A DNA stretch of 64,000 bases from Rhabditophanes sp. KR3021 (GCA_963281155.1 CAUJLY010000006.1:8928001-8992000), one strand, 5' to 3'. Shown: positions 49,995 through 62,536, counted from the stretch's first letter. Numbers and translations: made by a program. The notes: a model not told the origin generated them from the sequence alone.

Positions 49995-50759
49995 TTATTC
50001 ATTTTCCTCAAGAATGATCTTGTCCTCAATAGCCTTCTTTAAGGTCACCTTAAAAACATCAAGACTTTGATTGGCCTTATTTTGAAGCTCACTTTCAATC
50101 AAGAACAGGAGTCTTTTTAAAGATCCACTTGACTTGTACATCAAAAGTTGTATGGCATCCGTTCCATTCATAAATACATTCCTCTTGGCCATTTCGATGA
50201 TCATTCCATTGTTCACGAATGGGTGATCTGGATGTTCTTTGCAGTATTTATCTATCCAAGAGTCGGGTAGTGTTCCATCTTTCATTTGGAACATACTCAT
50301 TACTGCGATTGTTAGACTATCATCGTGAACAGCTCCATCCAATTGTTTAAAGTTGTCTTCCACATTTTGAATGGTAAAGTTTGTCGATATTATTTTTGCT
50401 AAGTTTAGAGTGACTACAGAGTTAAGGTCGGGACGGCTGTTTTCCTTTACTCCAGCTGGTTGGATCGACTGCTCGTTGATGAGACTTTGGAGTTGGGTTT
50501 TTAAAAATGCAGTTGAGTCGTTGGATTCACAGTTGTCAAAGAAAGTGCTGAATATTTCTATGAGTTCGGTGTTGTTGCTGGTGAAAGTGTCGTCAATTGA
50601 ACTGTCTTTAACAAGGAAGGCATACGCAATCACAGAGTTTTGATCGTCGGAGTCCATGTCTTCGTGCACCCAAAATCTTTTTGCGTTTTCGGCAAAGAGG
50701 GTCTTTGTTTCGTTGGAAACTTTTTCAGAAGCGTCGATGACAGGGGGAATAAAAACCAT
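49995..50759 (-). CDS. Orphan single-exon protein (254 aa)
   Basis: A continuous 254-codon frame from ATG to TAA. The product is acidic, largely helical in composition, with VFIPPVIDASEKVSNETKTL at the N-terminus, a middle segment TLNLAKIISTNF, and a charged helical C-terminus ending IEDKIILEENE. No signal peptide, membrane span or known motif. The ATG lies 3 nt after the acceptor-like TTCATTTAG, so either a trans-splice site or an internal acceptor with upstream coding exons to the right; I see no good upstream exon in the next kilobase. Not recognised; no function assigned. Confidence 0.7.
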   Translation of the reverse strand: MVFIPPVIDASEKVSNETKTLFAENAKRFWVHEDMDSDDQNSVIAYAFLVKDSSIDDTFTSNNTELIEIFSTFFDNCESNDSTAFLKTQLQSLINEQSIQPAGVKENSRPDLNSVVTLNLAKIISTNFTIQNVEDNFKQLDGAVHDDSLTIAVMSMFQMKDGTLPDSWIDKYCKEHPDHPFVNNGMIIEMAKRNVFMNGTDAIQLLMYKSSGSLKRLLFLIESELQNKANQSLDVFKVTLKKAIEDKIILEENE

Positions 50760-53700
50760 TTCCTAAATGAATAAACAACGTGTTATTACGATTCAATAAA
50801 ATTATTAGGATATACTAGAACGAATTAAAGAAGGTAATTGAAACACAATATATTCCAAACTAAAATCATCTAATTTAAAACACATTTGCCTCCAAACAGA
50901 TATATTTATTACAACTGATAAAATGCAAGTATAAAATTGGTTAGCAACAAAACACTTAATCAGAGTAAGCTCAAAAATTTTTCACTTTAACTCATCAAGT
51001 GATTTTTCTTTTATTGGAAAATGTATAGGTTAGTAATCAAGAGGGAGTACTAGAAAATAACGGTATCTTATATTTTAACTATTTTAGAAGAGATATGAGG
51101 TGCCGAGGATGTTGTTTATCTTAGGAATAATCAAATTAACGTAATATCATCGATTTTGTCAATAAAATATCATTTTTTAGCAACGTTTATTATGATTATA
51201 TGTACGTGTAATTTTGAATAACATTTGGAGAGTAAAAATTTAATTTCAAATCTAAAAATGCAATGAATCATTGCCGAGAGTATAATGAAAATATGGCACA
51301 TTAAATATAAAAATATTTTATTGCTTTGTCAATTTATTTAATGTGAAAGTGGTGAATATGTCCAGATATTAATTGGGAACATTCATTCATGCATTAACCT
51401 TAACAATCACTCTTCCTTTTGGATGGCAAGAACTAATTATTGAAAAGAGAAAAAATTATGGCCCTGTACACTCATAATCATCACCAACAGGGTTGAATAA
51501 TATGTTTGGCAATTTTGTAAAAAACATATTTTTGTTAAAATTAACACTCTTTAATTATAATAAATAATTATGTCATTCTAGACAAAAACTTTTTCTTCAA
51601 GATTACTGACGATTATCTAATTCATTCAAAGACTTTTCTAAAACTTAAATTTTAAATGTTGTCAAGCTTCCCTTACTACAAAGTTTAAAAGTAGAAGATA
51701 TAAAAGTTTACTCATTTTCCAATTATATTAACAGGCACTCTACAATTGATGCTTACCACCGAAATGGAGAATAATAGTGCATTTTAATTATCTTGAAACT
51801 TTTTAAAAAGTCAGCGCATATTTATTTTATTTTAAGGATTTATACTCTTTTAAAAAACTCTTGCCAGTGACATCTTTTAAGGTAAAAATGATTGTCATTT
51901 TGTGTGGAAATAGCATACGTTCATTTGCCACTTTATCATTAAACATATATTTATGTTTCCATTAAAAAAGAATTCAAACAAATTGTGATTAAATAGTTTA
52001 TGGGTGCTTTTGATGATTTAGGCAACAAACATATAAAGCTACAAATATTCTTGCCCATATAATTAATTGTAGACTTTTAGGTCAACTCTATATTTTGTGG
52101 CAATATCTTATTTATCACAATACACATATTAAACACAGCAGTAGAGGACCGTTTCCGAGACTATTTTATTTAAATGTTGCGTTATAAAGTAATTTCAATT
52201 TTAACAATTGACACATGCCACTTTAAATACATTTTTACAAACATCATTCAAGTTCCATATAATCAGGTTAACCAATTTATTTCTATTTCATTGTTAAGGT
52301 TTGAAATGTTCATCTTTTCTGCTCTACTCATTTATTCTTATATCCACCCTTACTTAAAATAAGCTTCCTTTTATTGTAAACTCATATCAAATAAATTATT
52401 ACCTGCTACTAATCTAGCTTAATACCTTTCCATATATCATGATTTCAGGCAATTGACTTCTGGTTTGGATACTCTCAAGTTACCTATTTACACGACATAG
52501 TAATGTTCTTTTTAAATGATGAATTGTGTTCTTGTTGATATCTGTCAGTGTTTTTGACTAAACTGAATGTTTTCCCTTTTTACGTTAAAATCAAATAATA
52601 TATACATTTCAATAAAATTAAAGTTTTTAACTAAATAAAAGTTTATTATCCAACTCATTGTTTTGTAGTGAAACGTTTGCATAATATCTCTCGTCAAAAT
52701 CTTCCCCCAAAATCTGATAGCGTCGATTTGTTGCAAATTTTTTATCCAATAAAGAATTGAATACACCCATATATTTCACATTTTATCTATATCTTCACTT
52801 TTAAGCCATCTTATTAAATTCTTTTTTATATAAATAAATTTACAACTTTCTTGATAGACAAAAAAGTAATTGACTATTTGCTATTATCAATCACCTTTTG
52901 CCTTGTCTTACCGGCCACATTTTTGATTCCTTACACAGTTGATGAGTTTATGTTTTGACATAGTAAGAAGCCTCGCCAATTTACTCTCTCGAGGAACCTT
53001 TTTAAATTAACAACTTTTGAAGGACAAGGTGAGGAGAAACGCCTTTGTGGCAACATTTGTGCCACTTACACAAACAATAAATAATCTTTTTCAATAACAT
53101 TCTTATTAAAATGAATTAAAGCTAGTAGATATTTATTTTAAGCTGATGTATAACATATCATTTCAAATACATACATTTAGTCTTACACAATTTGATAGTT
53201 GCAAGTCAACTGAACTGTAAATTCAAAATGGGTACTACATTTAATTGTTCAAAAAGTTTATCCTTATTATTGCTTTTTCTAACATATTAATTTTAATCTT
53301 TTGCTTTCATTACACAACTCAAAAAGTATAGTAAGCCCTCCTTAAAACTCCTTTTTTTATTGATAACAAAGTTCCAAATAAGTGAGCTTCAATAAATTTC
53401 ACATGTACAAACGCATATTTTCTATTAAAGTGTGAGAGTCACGCAATGGCCATACTCATATGGTGAGGTTCTGATGTTTTAGTTTGTGATAGAGTAATGT
53501 ATTACCAACTTTATTATTTATCCAGATCTTGAACCATATTCTTATTATTATGAAAAGCACGGGAGATAAAAATATCATGTACATATTTACAGAATTATAT
53601 AAGTAGTATAAATTCTAAGTTGTCCTTTAAATATAATACACACCACATAAGTATATAAACATATAAAGAGATATCTGCATCTATATATCTTATAACTTTG

Positions 53701-53954
53701 TAACTGTTATCAATCGTATCGCCTTTCCCCCTTTGAACTATTTCATTTAACTAAATAAAAATATACATATTTAACAAAAAATTATTTATTTCGGGAAGAT
53801 TTTTTATTGTTGTCGCTTCTTGAATAATTAAAAGGGATGTACTAGAGACGACTATTAGCAAATATTATATATTTAATATGTTGTTTACCTTAATTTCAGA
53901 TTTATTCTTGATTGCTTTATTTACCCACAATATTCCATGTAATTTAAATGTTTA
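50760..53954. other. Intergenic, no gene recognised
   Basis: About 3.2 kb of AT-rich DNA between divergent genes. Frames such as 52174-52362 and 52545-52766 are short and have chance-like composition. No RNA gene, repeat array or promoter motif that I can support. Confidence 0.55.
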
Positions 53955-54791
53955 ATGACTTCTGTATTATTTAAAATACCTTGTAAAATTCAATTTTCGA
54001 TAATTCTATTAATTTTCATTACAATACAAGCAAATGAACACCAATTCTTTGCAAATTTTCCTTCAAATTCTAAGTATGGGTCAAATGGAATGACAAGATC
54101 GTTTGAGCTTGATTCTTCCCTTCAAACAGTATCCTGCAAGCAATGTATTCAGTTGTGGACATTTCATTCGAAAGACCAAAAAGGCCCATTATGTGGTCCT
54201 CATGCTTCAACATGTGAAGGGAATGCCTGTTTTATGAGTAAGTATCATTATTATTTATGTTTTGAAGAAGCTTCTTTATTTTTGTCAATTATTTATATTA
54301 TTATGAATAACTTTGCAGGGCAATGTAAACAATGTGGAGCGTATCAATATATGTCCGGTTGTTTAACTCTCACCAAGTGGCAGTTAATGGATTTACAAAT
54401 TGCAAGGCAGAAAACTGAAATGGTGGCAACAAGAGCTGGGGCAACTATGTTATGCCAAGACAATGACAATCATGTAAGTTTAATAAACAAAATTAAAACA
54501 ATATCTTTACTACTTTTTGAGACAACATGCATCTGCAATAGGAAAGACAAATGCAATGATATTCACATGCGAATCCCATTCTCAACTTATTCAGGTTCCG
54601 GTTTTTCTTCAATCCTCCAAGTTGATGAAGCTATCGCCAGACTAGATCCGCATTTTGGGCAAGATACTATGCTTTGGAATCCTCTTCAACGATTAAACAG
54701 AGACCCTCGCAAACAGAATTCCTCTTCATCTAGACAAAAACAGACTTTTGTTGCCTTACTTGTCTTTATTCTAATTATTTATAATATCTAA
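53955..54791 (+). CDS. Secreted, GPI-anchored ET-module / Ly6-like cysteine-rich protein
   Basis: Three exons: 53955-54237, 54319-54473 and 54522-54791, about 235 residues. Residues 1-26 are a signal peptide (IQFSIILLIFITIQA). The Cys-rich core reads SCKQCIQLW, GPLCGPHASTC, GNACFMRQCKQCGAY, then SGCL, MLCQD and finally CICNRKDKCND, which matches the C-x-C-N-x4-C-N ending of nematode ET-module and Ly6/uPAR three-finger folds. The C-terminus ends in a hydrophobic tail (FVALLVFILIIYNI) after a Ser-rich spacer, as for GPI attachment. It should sit on the outer cell surface; related nematode proteins act near receptors, but the role here is unknown. Both introns (81 and 48 nt) are multiples of three without stops, so unspliced RNA stays open. 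AATAAA at 54828-54833 follows the stop. Confidence 0.8.
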   Translation: MTSVLFKIPCKIQFSIILLIFITIQANEHQFFANFPSNSKYGSNGMTRSFELDSSLQTVSCKQCIQLWTFHSKDQKGPLCGPHASTCEGNACFMSKYHYYLCFEEASLFLSIIYIIMNNFAGQCKQCGAYQYMSGCLTLTKWQLMDLQIARQKTEMVATRAGATMLCQDNDNHVSLINKIKTISLLLFETTCICNRKDKCNDIHMRIPFSTYSGSGFSSILQVDEAIARLDPHFGQDTMLWNPLQRLNRDPRKQNSSSSRQKQTFVALLVFILIIYNI

Positions 54792-55538
54792 AAAACAAAC
54801 AAAAAAACTAATTATCAATTTTTCATTAATAAAACAAAACAAATTTGAAAATATACTGAACAATTGAATTATAAATAAGGCATGCAAAACTACATTGCCC
54901 TTTTGACAAAAAATATTTGCATCTTCTTTTTACATGACATCCAAAATAGGAAAATTTGAAATATTGGCAGGGAAGACATTTTCTTTCGACGATTCCTCTT
55001 ATCAACGTCGATTGGGGAGTTTGGAAGAAGGGATTTTGGTTTAATTGATGGGTAGCTTTGGTTGTTTTGGTGATATACAACTTAGTAAAATCATATTTTC
55101 CTTCTAAATTGCTTTTAATAATACTTAATTTAAAGCAACAAATTATCTTTCCCAAAAAGATATATGTAATATATTCATTGTTAAATGAACCATTATTTTC
55201 ATTGAGTAAATATTAGTACAAAAATGATTGTTGCCAGTGACAAGTTTCTTCCTAACTATCCACATAGAGTAATAAATCAACCATAAAAATTCGTTTATGG
55301 CATTTCTATTTTGCAAAGAAGCTATTTAATTTGAACAAATAAATTACAAATTGTTTGTTTTTATTTTAGATGAAAGAGATGATATTGAGATAAAAGAGAA
55401 ATATAAATAGTTTGTAGAAATAATTTGGGTTTATCACAAGATTATCATTTTAATTTTAAAGTCGTAGTATTATGACGGGAATAGTTAAAAGGTATTATGA
55501 ATTAGAGTTAAAAGCTCGCTGAATTAAAATAAAATGAA
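54792..55538. other. Intergenic between convergent genes
   Basis: Spacer with AATAAA (54828-54833) for the ET/Ly6-like gene and the 3' flank of the MYST gene. The minus-strand frame at 54826-55155 has two CxxC-like pairs but no splice context or start, so I do not call it. Confidence 0.5.
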
Positions 55539-58500
55539 TTATCTTTGAAATTTATAATCTTGAGATCTGGGAAAGGCTGAAGCACTTGAATAAGGTATAT
55601 TATTAGTGTTGTTTGCGTTCATATTATAAAAGTCATTGGGGACTGCAGTGACTGGAGTTCCAAAATTAAAGGCTGGTGGATAAAAGCTCATGGGAGGTAT
55701 GGGTGTTGGGTATCCGGTTGGGTAGAATTGGGAATAGTTGTCGAAGGAAGGATAATTAAGTGAAGGTTGGGCATTGAGAGCAGTAAAAGGAGGATACGAG
55801 TTTGTGACTGGAATATTTACATCTATTGAAGGAAACCTAGAAGCAGCTGCAGCTGTATTGTAGTTGTAATGGGGATTATAATTTGAAAAGGCAAACGGTT
55901 GTTGGTTATATAAAGGGTAATTCGGAAACGATGCCGGATTTTGATTCATTAGTGGTGGCATATAGCCTGGAATAGAATTCATGTTCGGAGTTGGTGGGAC
56001 CAAGGGATTGTTATTATGCGTATTTGTGGGATTAATAGGAGTAGGAATGGTTGATAGCTGGGGATCTTGTTGGTAGTAGTTATTTAGATTGTGGTTGTTG
56101 GCTTGAAGCGGAGTGGCTCGTTTTTTGGATTGCTTCGAAGTTGAGGATTTTGTAGCATATGATGGTTCCTTTTGTTTTGCCGAAGCTTTTTTCTTTGGCA
56201 AGGTTTTGGGCAGTGTCGGATAAAATTTGTCACTTGATAACGGTAGTTGTGGTATTTGCGAGTGTGAAGGAGTTGTATCCATATAATTGTTTAAAATTGG
56301 CAGCGCTTCAATTGGACTTTGTTGAATATTATTATGAATCGAATTGACCAAATTCAATTGTGCAGTTTGATTATTTAATTGCGGTGGATGATTGTTTAGT
56401 TGCTGAGGTGGATGATTGCTTAATTGTGGTGGATGACTACTTAATGGCGGAAGATGATTACTCAACTGCGGCGGATGATTATTCATTTGTGTATTTATTT
56501 GTGGTGCCATAATCATTTCTGGATTTATTTGAGTTTGTAAATTAATTTGTGGCGTCATATTAATTGGATTCAGTTGAGGTTGCAAATTACTTTGTGGAAT
56601 TATCTGTGGTGGTAGATTCAATTGCGAGGGCTGCGGATTCACAAAACTATTACATTCGATGACTGGATATGATGGTGGATTCATCATATTCACCGATTCT
56701 TTTTCTGAATAATTGCATTCTTCGTCTGGAGTAAACATTCGGGCTGGTGATTTACTAGTTGGTAGACATAGCTTATCTTTCGATGTATTTCCGTTTTCCA
56801 TACTTAATTTGCGATTGTCCATCCGGCTGTAAGAAGACTTGTTGGCATGATGATCATCTAAAAGCAAAGATGATCCAAAGTTAGTAATTTCATTAATCAA
56901 CGGTGGAGCTTCAGTTAGCAAAGGTGGCGGACTCAAATACTCTTGACTATTTTCATTATCAATGGTATCCTATAATAAAGACATTATTTGCAAACAAAAA
57001 TAACAAACGTACATTTATATTATTTGGAGTTAATTTGGGTGGTGCATCACCACTGCTGTCATCTTCAGATAGTATCAACGCTAATTTCAAAGACGGAGGG
57101 CCTTCTAAAGGCGAAGACGACATAGGTTTGTGCGATAAAATTGTACCTTCAATTTCGGTAATAGTTAATGCATTTTGATCATCCATTTCATCATCTGGAT
57201 CACCACCCATATTCATCATAGGCACGCAAGTTGTATTTTCAAAGCTCTCTATAAGTTTAGTTGGCGTTGAACATCCAGATAATTCATTTCCAAAGTCCGA
57301 TATTTCAGAATCTGAATCTGAAATTAAATGTCTTTCTATTTTAGATTTTTTGATTGACTTAGATTCAACTGTCGCAGACATTATTGAGGATGTAGTGCTT
57401 ATCGGCGATAATTCCTTAGGTGTTTTAGATTGAAGCTTTCTTTTGGTCGTTTCGCGTGTAATTCGACCTGACACCTTCTTTTTAGCTTCAGACGCAGTTC
57501 CTCTTCTTTTGCGAATAGCTTTCTGAGTTCCAGTTGTGTTCTTGATTGGCTTCAGATCTTTGATATGTCTTTTAGTACAATAGAAATCTGTCTGAATATA
57601 CTTCTGATAAATATTCTTGAAATATGACAAAGAAATACTTATGTGGTTTGGTGGGAAGGAAGTTTGTTGCTTAAATTGGTCTCCTATACTAAATAGCGTC
57701 TTTCGAACATCCTTTGCATTTATTCCAGTGCTTTTTGAAATTGGACCAACTAAAGCAAATAAATTCAACTTTCTTTTATTTCGAAGCACTTTCTTCTTTC
57801 TATGTTTCAATATATATTCAGCTATCTTGATCTTCCAATATTTTAAAAATAGAAATAAACCTTCCTTTGACAGAGGTTCCTCTGGTGAGCCAAAATTCAT
57901 GATTGGATATTTGTCCATCTGATAAGCAAAATCAACCAACATTGAACCCACTCCTTTGCCACGACAAAACGGCATGACAATAATACAACTTAAAACATGT
58001 TGTGGTTGTTCTGGCATCTTTGAATAGTAACCAGCAAACGAATAATTACCATCGCTTTTCTTGATATAAGCCGCGAATAAATCAAATTGGTTTGTGGTGT
58101 AGACAGAAGTTTTACTTGTCAGGAAGTATGTCCCGAATAAACAAAGATCTTCGCATGCTTGTTCATCACTTTTATTAATTTTCCAAATCGAAAAATTCTT
58201 GCTTTTGCAACTATAAATTTTTTTGCCAGGTGGTCTGCGATTCACTTTGCATGGAACACTAGTGTGCTTTCGAAATATACTTTGACAAGTAAATAAATGG
58301 AAGCATATATCACAGAAATATAACCGTTCCTGGTGAATTACATAATCTTTTGCTGGACCATTATTAGGAGGGTTGATTTCTTCATTTCCTACGACAATTG
58401 TTGGAGGTTTCCTTATTAAATCTTTTTTTACATCTTCTTTCTTTTTGGCCTTGATTTTTGTAGAGCACTTATTAATTGAATATGATACACAACTGCCATT

Positions 58501-58812
58501 TAAAAATTTACTTTGAAAATTGAACAGTTTAATTGGGGGATATGTATAAGTTTCTTCGAGGATATCATCTTCCTCTTCTTCCTTAAATAAAAAGAGTTTA
58601 TTTTAATGTTATTTTAAATAAATAGCTGTATTAGCATTCGGCAAACATCTATGTAAAGCATAAAGTCAATATGCATGGTCCATTTGTTAATTAGAAAAAT
58701 GGCGCCTTTTTAAGGTAAAGCATATGCTTGAAATGTAACTTACCTGTTCATTAATAAGGGTAATTTGTAAATCAGCTAAATCGGCCAATATTAGACTCTT
58801 GCCTTTATTCAT
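55539..58812 (-). CDS. Divergent MYST-family histone acetyltransferase with long Pro/Asn/Gln-rich tail
   Basis: Three exons: 58744-58812, 57013-58581 and 55539-56969 (the introns are 162 and 43 nt), about 1,022 residues. A C2HC zinc finger opens the catalytic domain (LYFCDICFHLF then FRKHTSVPC), followed by RRPPGKKIYS, the usual MYST PPG-x-EIYR block. The catalytic Cys lies in VLSCIIVMPF, the acetyl-CoA loop is RGKGVGSMLVDFAY, and the catalytic Glu lies in GSPEEPLSKEGL, so the active site looks intact. Such enzymes acetylate histone lysines in the nucleus, usually H4 or H3. After the domain come basic and Ser-rich regions, then a tail very rich in Pro, Asn and Gln with a degenerate NNHPPQL/SNHPPQL repeat (56350-56500) and a Tyr/Pro/Asn-rich end. 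The sequence is far from MOF or Tip60; it may be nearer to the MOZ/KAT6 type, which also has a long tail, but this is a guess. Only the HAT call is firm. Confidence 0.88.
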
Positions 58813-59497
58813 TTAATAGTGAATTAGTGCTTGTGTTAGTTATTATTTAATTTGTCTCGATTGTGTTAAAACAATGGATGTTGACTGTTTGTTTGGAAGC
58901 TCGATTTTTGGAGGTTAACAAATCTTACAACGACAGTAGATGCAAACATTGGAAGAGTGCGACTGTTAATTTTACCATAATTTTACTTTTTCAAGTCTTA
59001 TCAAGACAGTAAAAGATTGATCATGAAGAGGGAAAATAGAGCAAATCCGCCCCGTCATCCAAGAAAAAGAAGAAAGTTGGAACTTCAAGTGGAACAAGCC
59101 TTGTTTGTGTCAAAGAACAAACTTGGCTCATAACCCTTCCTTGCTTTGGGGATGGTTGCAAGAATAGACGGCATATCATCTGCAATATTTATTGATGTCT
59201 TAGAACCATTCTTCAAGGTGCTTCTTGAGAAGAAATACCTCCAGAAGCACATTAAAACCACCAAAGATGCCTTGGCAAAAATTAAAGCTTTTAAAGAGAA
59301 CCTCTAGGTTTTCAAAATATCTTGTTTTCAATTCTTCGTTTCTAACTTCTTCAAAATTAGTTTTTATAATGTCCCAAAATTATTACGAATGACTATTTAA
59401 TATTTTTCATTATAGTCTACTTTTAAATAGAATAAAGTTTTCTTAATAAATAAAAATCTTTTATTATACCATTAAATTATCTCAAAATATGGCTACT
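58813..59497 (+). other. Spacer with a small interrupted plus-strand reading frame
   Basis: Between the 5' end of the MYST gene and the 3' end of FIG4. On the plus strand, one frame runs from ATG 59023 to 59307 with a single in-frame TAA at 59131-59133: the first part is basic (PPRHPRKRRKLELQVEQALF), the second part is MVARIDGISSAIFIDVLEP then a Lys-rich helix. AATAAA at 59431-59436 and 59445-59450 on the same strand suggests a plus-strand transcript ends here. A second AATAAA on the minus strand (59460-59465) fits the FIG4 3' end. The frame may be a decayed small gene, a non-coding transcript, or chance; I do not recognise it. Confidence 0.35.
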
Positions 59498-62162
59498 TTA
59501 GTTGTATTTTACCACTAAAAATTTGGCAAACATGTCTAGTTTGTGGTTTGATACGGGTTCTAAAGTTACTTCATAGATGGAATTGATACTGGTGATTTTA
59601 TTGACCATCAATGTATCTAACAACACACATTCCCCCAATTTGCGTAAGCTTCGTTTGTTCATTGTCTTGGACTTTTCATACATCTCTCTTATTTTCGGTC
59701 CACTTGAAACATCCTTGTACATCTGCATATCTTTTAGATTCGGATCAACTAAATTAAACCCATAACTTTCTTGGCATGTCTTCAATCCCATTGTAATGTT
59801 TTTAGGCTTATGTGCAACAATAGGAGATGGCATAGTGCTTGCAAGACGAGTGATTTGAATTGGTGCGGCGACGTAAGCAAAATTTTCATCATACACTAAT
59901 TCTTCGCCTGATGAGAGTGCACCTTCTTCTTCCTCCTCATCCTCGTCCTCGTCCTCATTTGATGTACCTTTATTGTTCTTTGATACTTTTCTCTTTAGGT
60001 CAGGATGTCCGATTGTAGTATCAGGATTTTTCCATAACTTTGAGAAGTACGATGAGGATGTAATGTCCTGTTTGAACGAGTCTAATGTCTGTATCTTCAT
60101 GGTAGACATCTGTTTCATTATGTCATAAAAGTAAGTTAATTTAAAAACTTTGTAATAGGTATCAAAGTAGTCTAACGAAATGACATCAGTTGTTGTAGGC
60201 AATGCTAGTTTTGTTGGAATAATTTTTTGTAATGTCTGCCATTCGCTAAAATTGAAAAGGTTTGTTTTTCGTGGAGGAAAATGAAGCATATAGTCTGAGG
60301 TAAGATCCCAAATCGGTGGATGTAAAAAACGCATTTGGTGCGGCTTATAAATACCTAAAAATAAATTTATTGAATTCTGCTTTTCGTAATCTCCAAATGT
60401 ATTTGAATAGTATCGTGATATTGTTTGGATTACATCACGACTCTTTTCTTGTAAAGCAGAAATTTTCTTGTAAGTCTTTATCGTATGAACTAACTGCGAG
60501 CCTGCATACTGTAATGCCATTGTGTCCCCATGCTCGTCAAACATTTCCTCAAAAATACGGCAAAATTCACTACCAAAAGCCACAACCGGATCTCCAGTAA
60601 AACCCATCGAATACAATTGACAACCAAGAGCAACCTTTGCTAAGCCAAATTGTGCTACATTCGTACGATCCAAACAATCAACACAATTTGTTCTTGAAAT
60701 GCCTTTTTGCAGAATATACATTTTGTCTTCAGATAGCAAGGGTGTGTAGCAGTCCAGAAAATTCTTTTTAAAGATCTTATTCAACATCAAATTGGGATTG
60801 GTTTGAAACCAACCTTGTGCACAAATCACTCTAACTCCGATTTCCTCCAACTTGTATAAAACAGATGCTTTTTTGTGGTAATGAGCGATATCAAAAGATA
60901 AATATCCAATTTTATCTTTTTTCGGTAAAAACTGGTTTAAGTTATTAACTGTTTTCAAGAATTCAGTATGAAGTATTTTTTCGCGGGCATTCTTAACATG
61001 TCTTTTAACCAAATTCATAACAATCACTGGGGTTCCATATTTCTCTGTGAGCTCTTTGAAATGTAAGGCGGCCGTCATAGCATTTGGCTCGTTGATAGCA
61101 AGTTGGATGCAAGGTTTCCCAACCACTCCCCGTGTTGAAGGATCTTGCGACCAAATTAGGGGAACGGATGAACGCCTTTGCACAAAAGACGAAAAGTTTC
61201 CGTGACGTAGACTGGAGGATGAGGTAATTTCCCATAAAATTTGCTCTGTTTCAACATCATTTGCGCAATGTCCTAAAAATATAAAAAAGGTCAGTGCAAT
61301 GAGAATAAATGTTAAATTTACCATCATAATTAGCACCACGCTTTAAAAATCTTGTTCCAGCATAAATTGAGGATCGACGACCAATTAATGTCAACGCAAC
61401 TTTTATAAACGGATTAGTGTTCTTTTCCATCGGGAAATCAATGGTTTGGTGGCAAATGAAGCCGTGCATGACATTAACAAGCCACTTTTTATTCACTCCA
61501 CGGGTTCTTAATGGCTCAAGTAAGTAATTATTCCAAAAAAACTTCAACTCCGACGCCTCATTGCATTTGCCATTTGCTAAAGTGTTTTCCTGCAAGGTTT
61601 GACTTAAATCGTAGGTGTAAGAAAAGTAAAAATTGGTCGTTAAATCAACAGATTGGAATAATTTAAGGTATTTCTGTTCATCTGAATTGGATGCACGATT
61701 AAACGGCAGATACAGCATCATAGTTTCTTCAATTTTGTAGATGATGTGATGTCCTATCTCGGCAATCGTCTTGGCACCAATAATTAAGTTTAAATAGTAT
61801 CCTTCCAAAAATCTGACTGCTCCGATGATACCAAAACATCCTCCAACCACCTCGTTCAATCCTTTCTTTGCACCATTCCCTAAACTCATCAACGATATCC
61901 TTCCTTTTACGATAACTAAAGCAATATAATGAAGGCACATCAAACTATGTAACTTACTTGAACTACCCGAAATAGTAGCTAACAACTCCTCGACTTCCTT
62001 CTGATTGTAAGAGCTTTCTTGTTCGCTAATAGTCAATTCATTGCTATTGCTTCGATCTATCGTTAGCACAGAAAACTTTTTACCCGTAATATCCTTGCCA
62101 ATAATGTAAAAGTTGGATAATGTCTCAAACACAGACAAATGATAAACCTGATCCAATGTCAT
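59498..62162 (-). CDS. FIG4: FIG4-type SAC-domain polyphosphoinositide phosphatase
   Basis: Three exons: 61958-62162, 61322-61915 and 59498-61272 (introns of 42 and 49 nt), about 857 residues, close to the 900 of FIG4. The N-terminal part has the FIG4 pattern YIIGKDITGKKFSVLTIDR, VRFLEGYYLNLII and NFYFSYTYDLSQTL. The SAC domain continues GRRSSIYAGTRFLKRGAN, VETEQILWE, and the catalytic P-loop TNCVDCLDRTNVAQF (C-x5-R, near residue 470). The C-terminal third is acidic in one stretch (NEDEDEDEEEEEGAL). FIG4 removes the 5-phosphate from PI(3,5)P2 on endosomes and lysosomes and works in a complex with the kinase PIKfyve and VAC14. All catalytic residues are kept. Intron 1 is a stop-free multiple of three. 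Confidence 0.93.
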
Positions 62163-62536
62163 ACCAATTTTAAGATAAATATTGTGTAAATGAATGCAGT
62201 GTCATCAAATTACACACCACGATCACAATTGGAACAAAATTACTTTTAAAGATTGGTAACAAATTCAAAATTATTTGGATGTACAAGCATGACATCATCC
62301 TTGCCATTCTTAAATGTTATATCTACGATCGTATATGTCCCAAAGGTTGAAAAATAAAATAAATATATAAAGCACACGGATATTTATTTGCGAAAATATA
62401 TTGACAATAAGTGGAAAAGGTTGTGAAAAATAATGAATTATGAGTTAACAGATTTGTTTTTGCGCATATTATAATGACTGAATGATCCCATTGGGACGGT
62501 TAAATTTTAAACTGATTGCATATCATTAAGTGACGA
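62163..62536. other. Intergenic, nothing seen
   Basis: Short AT-rich spacer between FIG4 and the neuropeptide gene, both on the minus strand. It should contain the FIG4 promoter and the neuropeptide 3' UTR. No motif recognised. Confidence 0.5.

Noticed and set aside
54826..55155. Minus-strand frame with CxxC-like pairs after the ET/Ly6-like gene
   Set aside because: No start, splice or promoter context and it overlaps the poly(A) region of the plus-strand gene.
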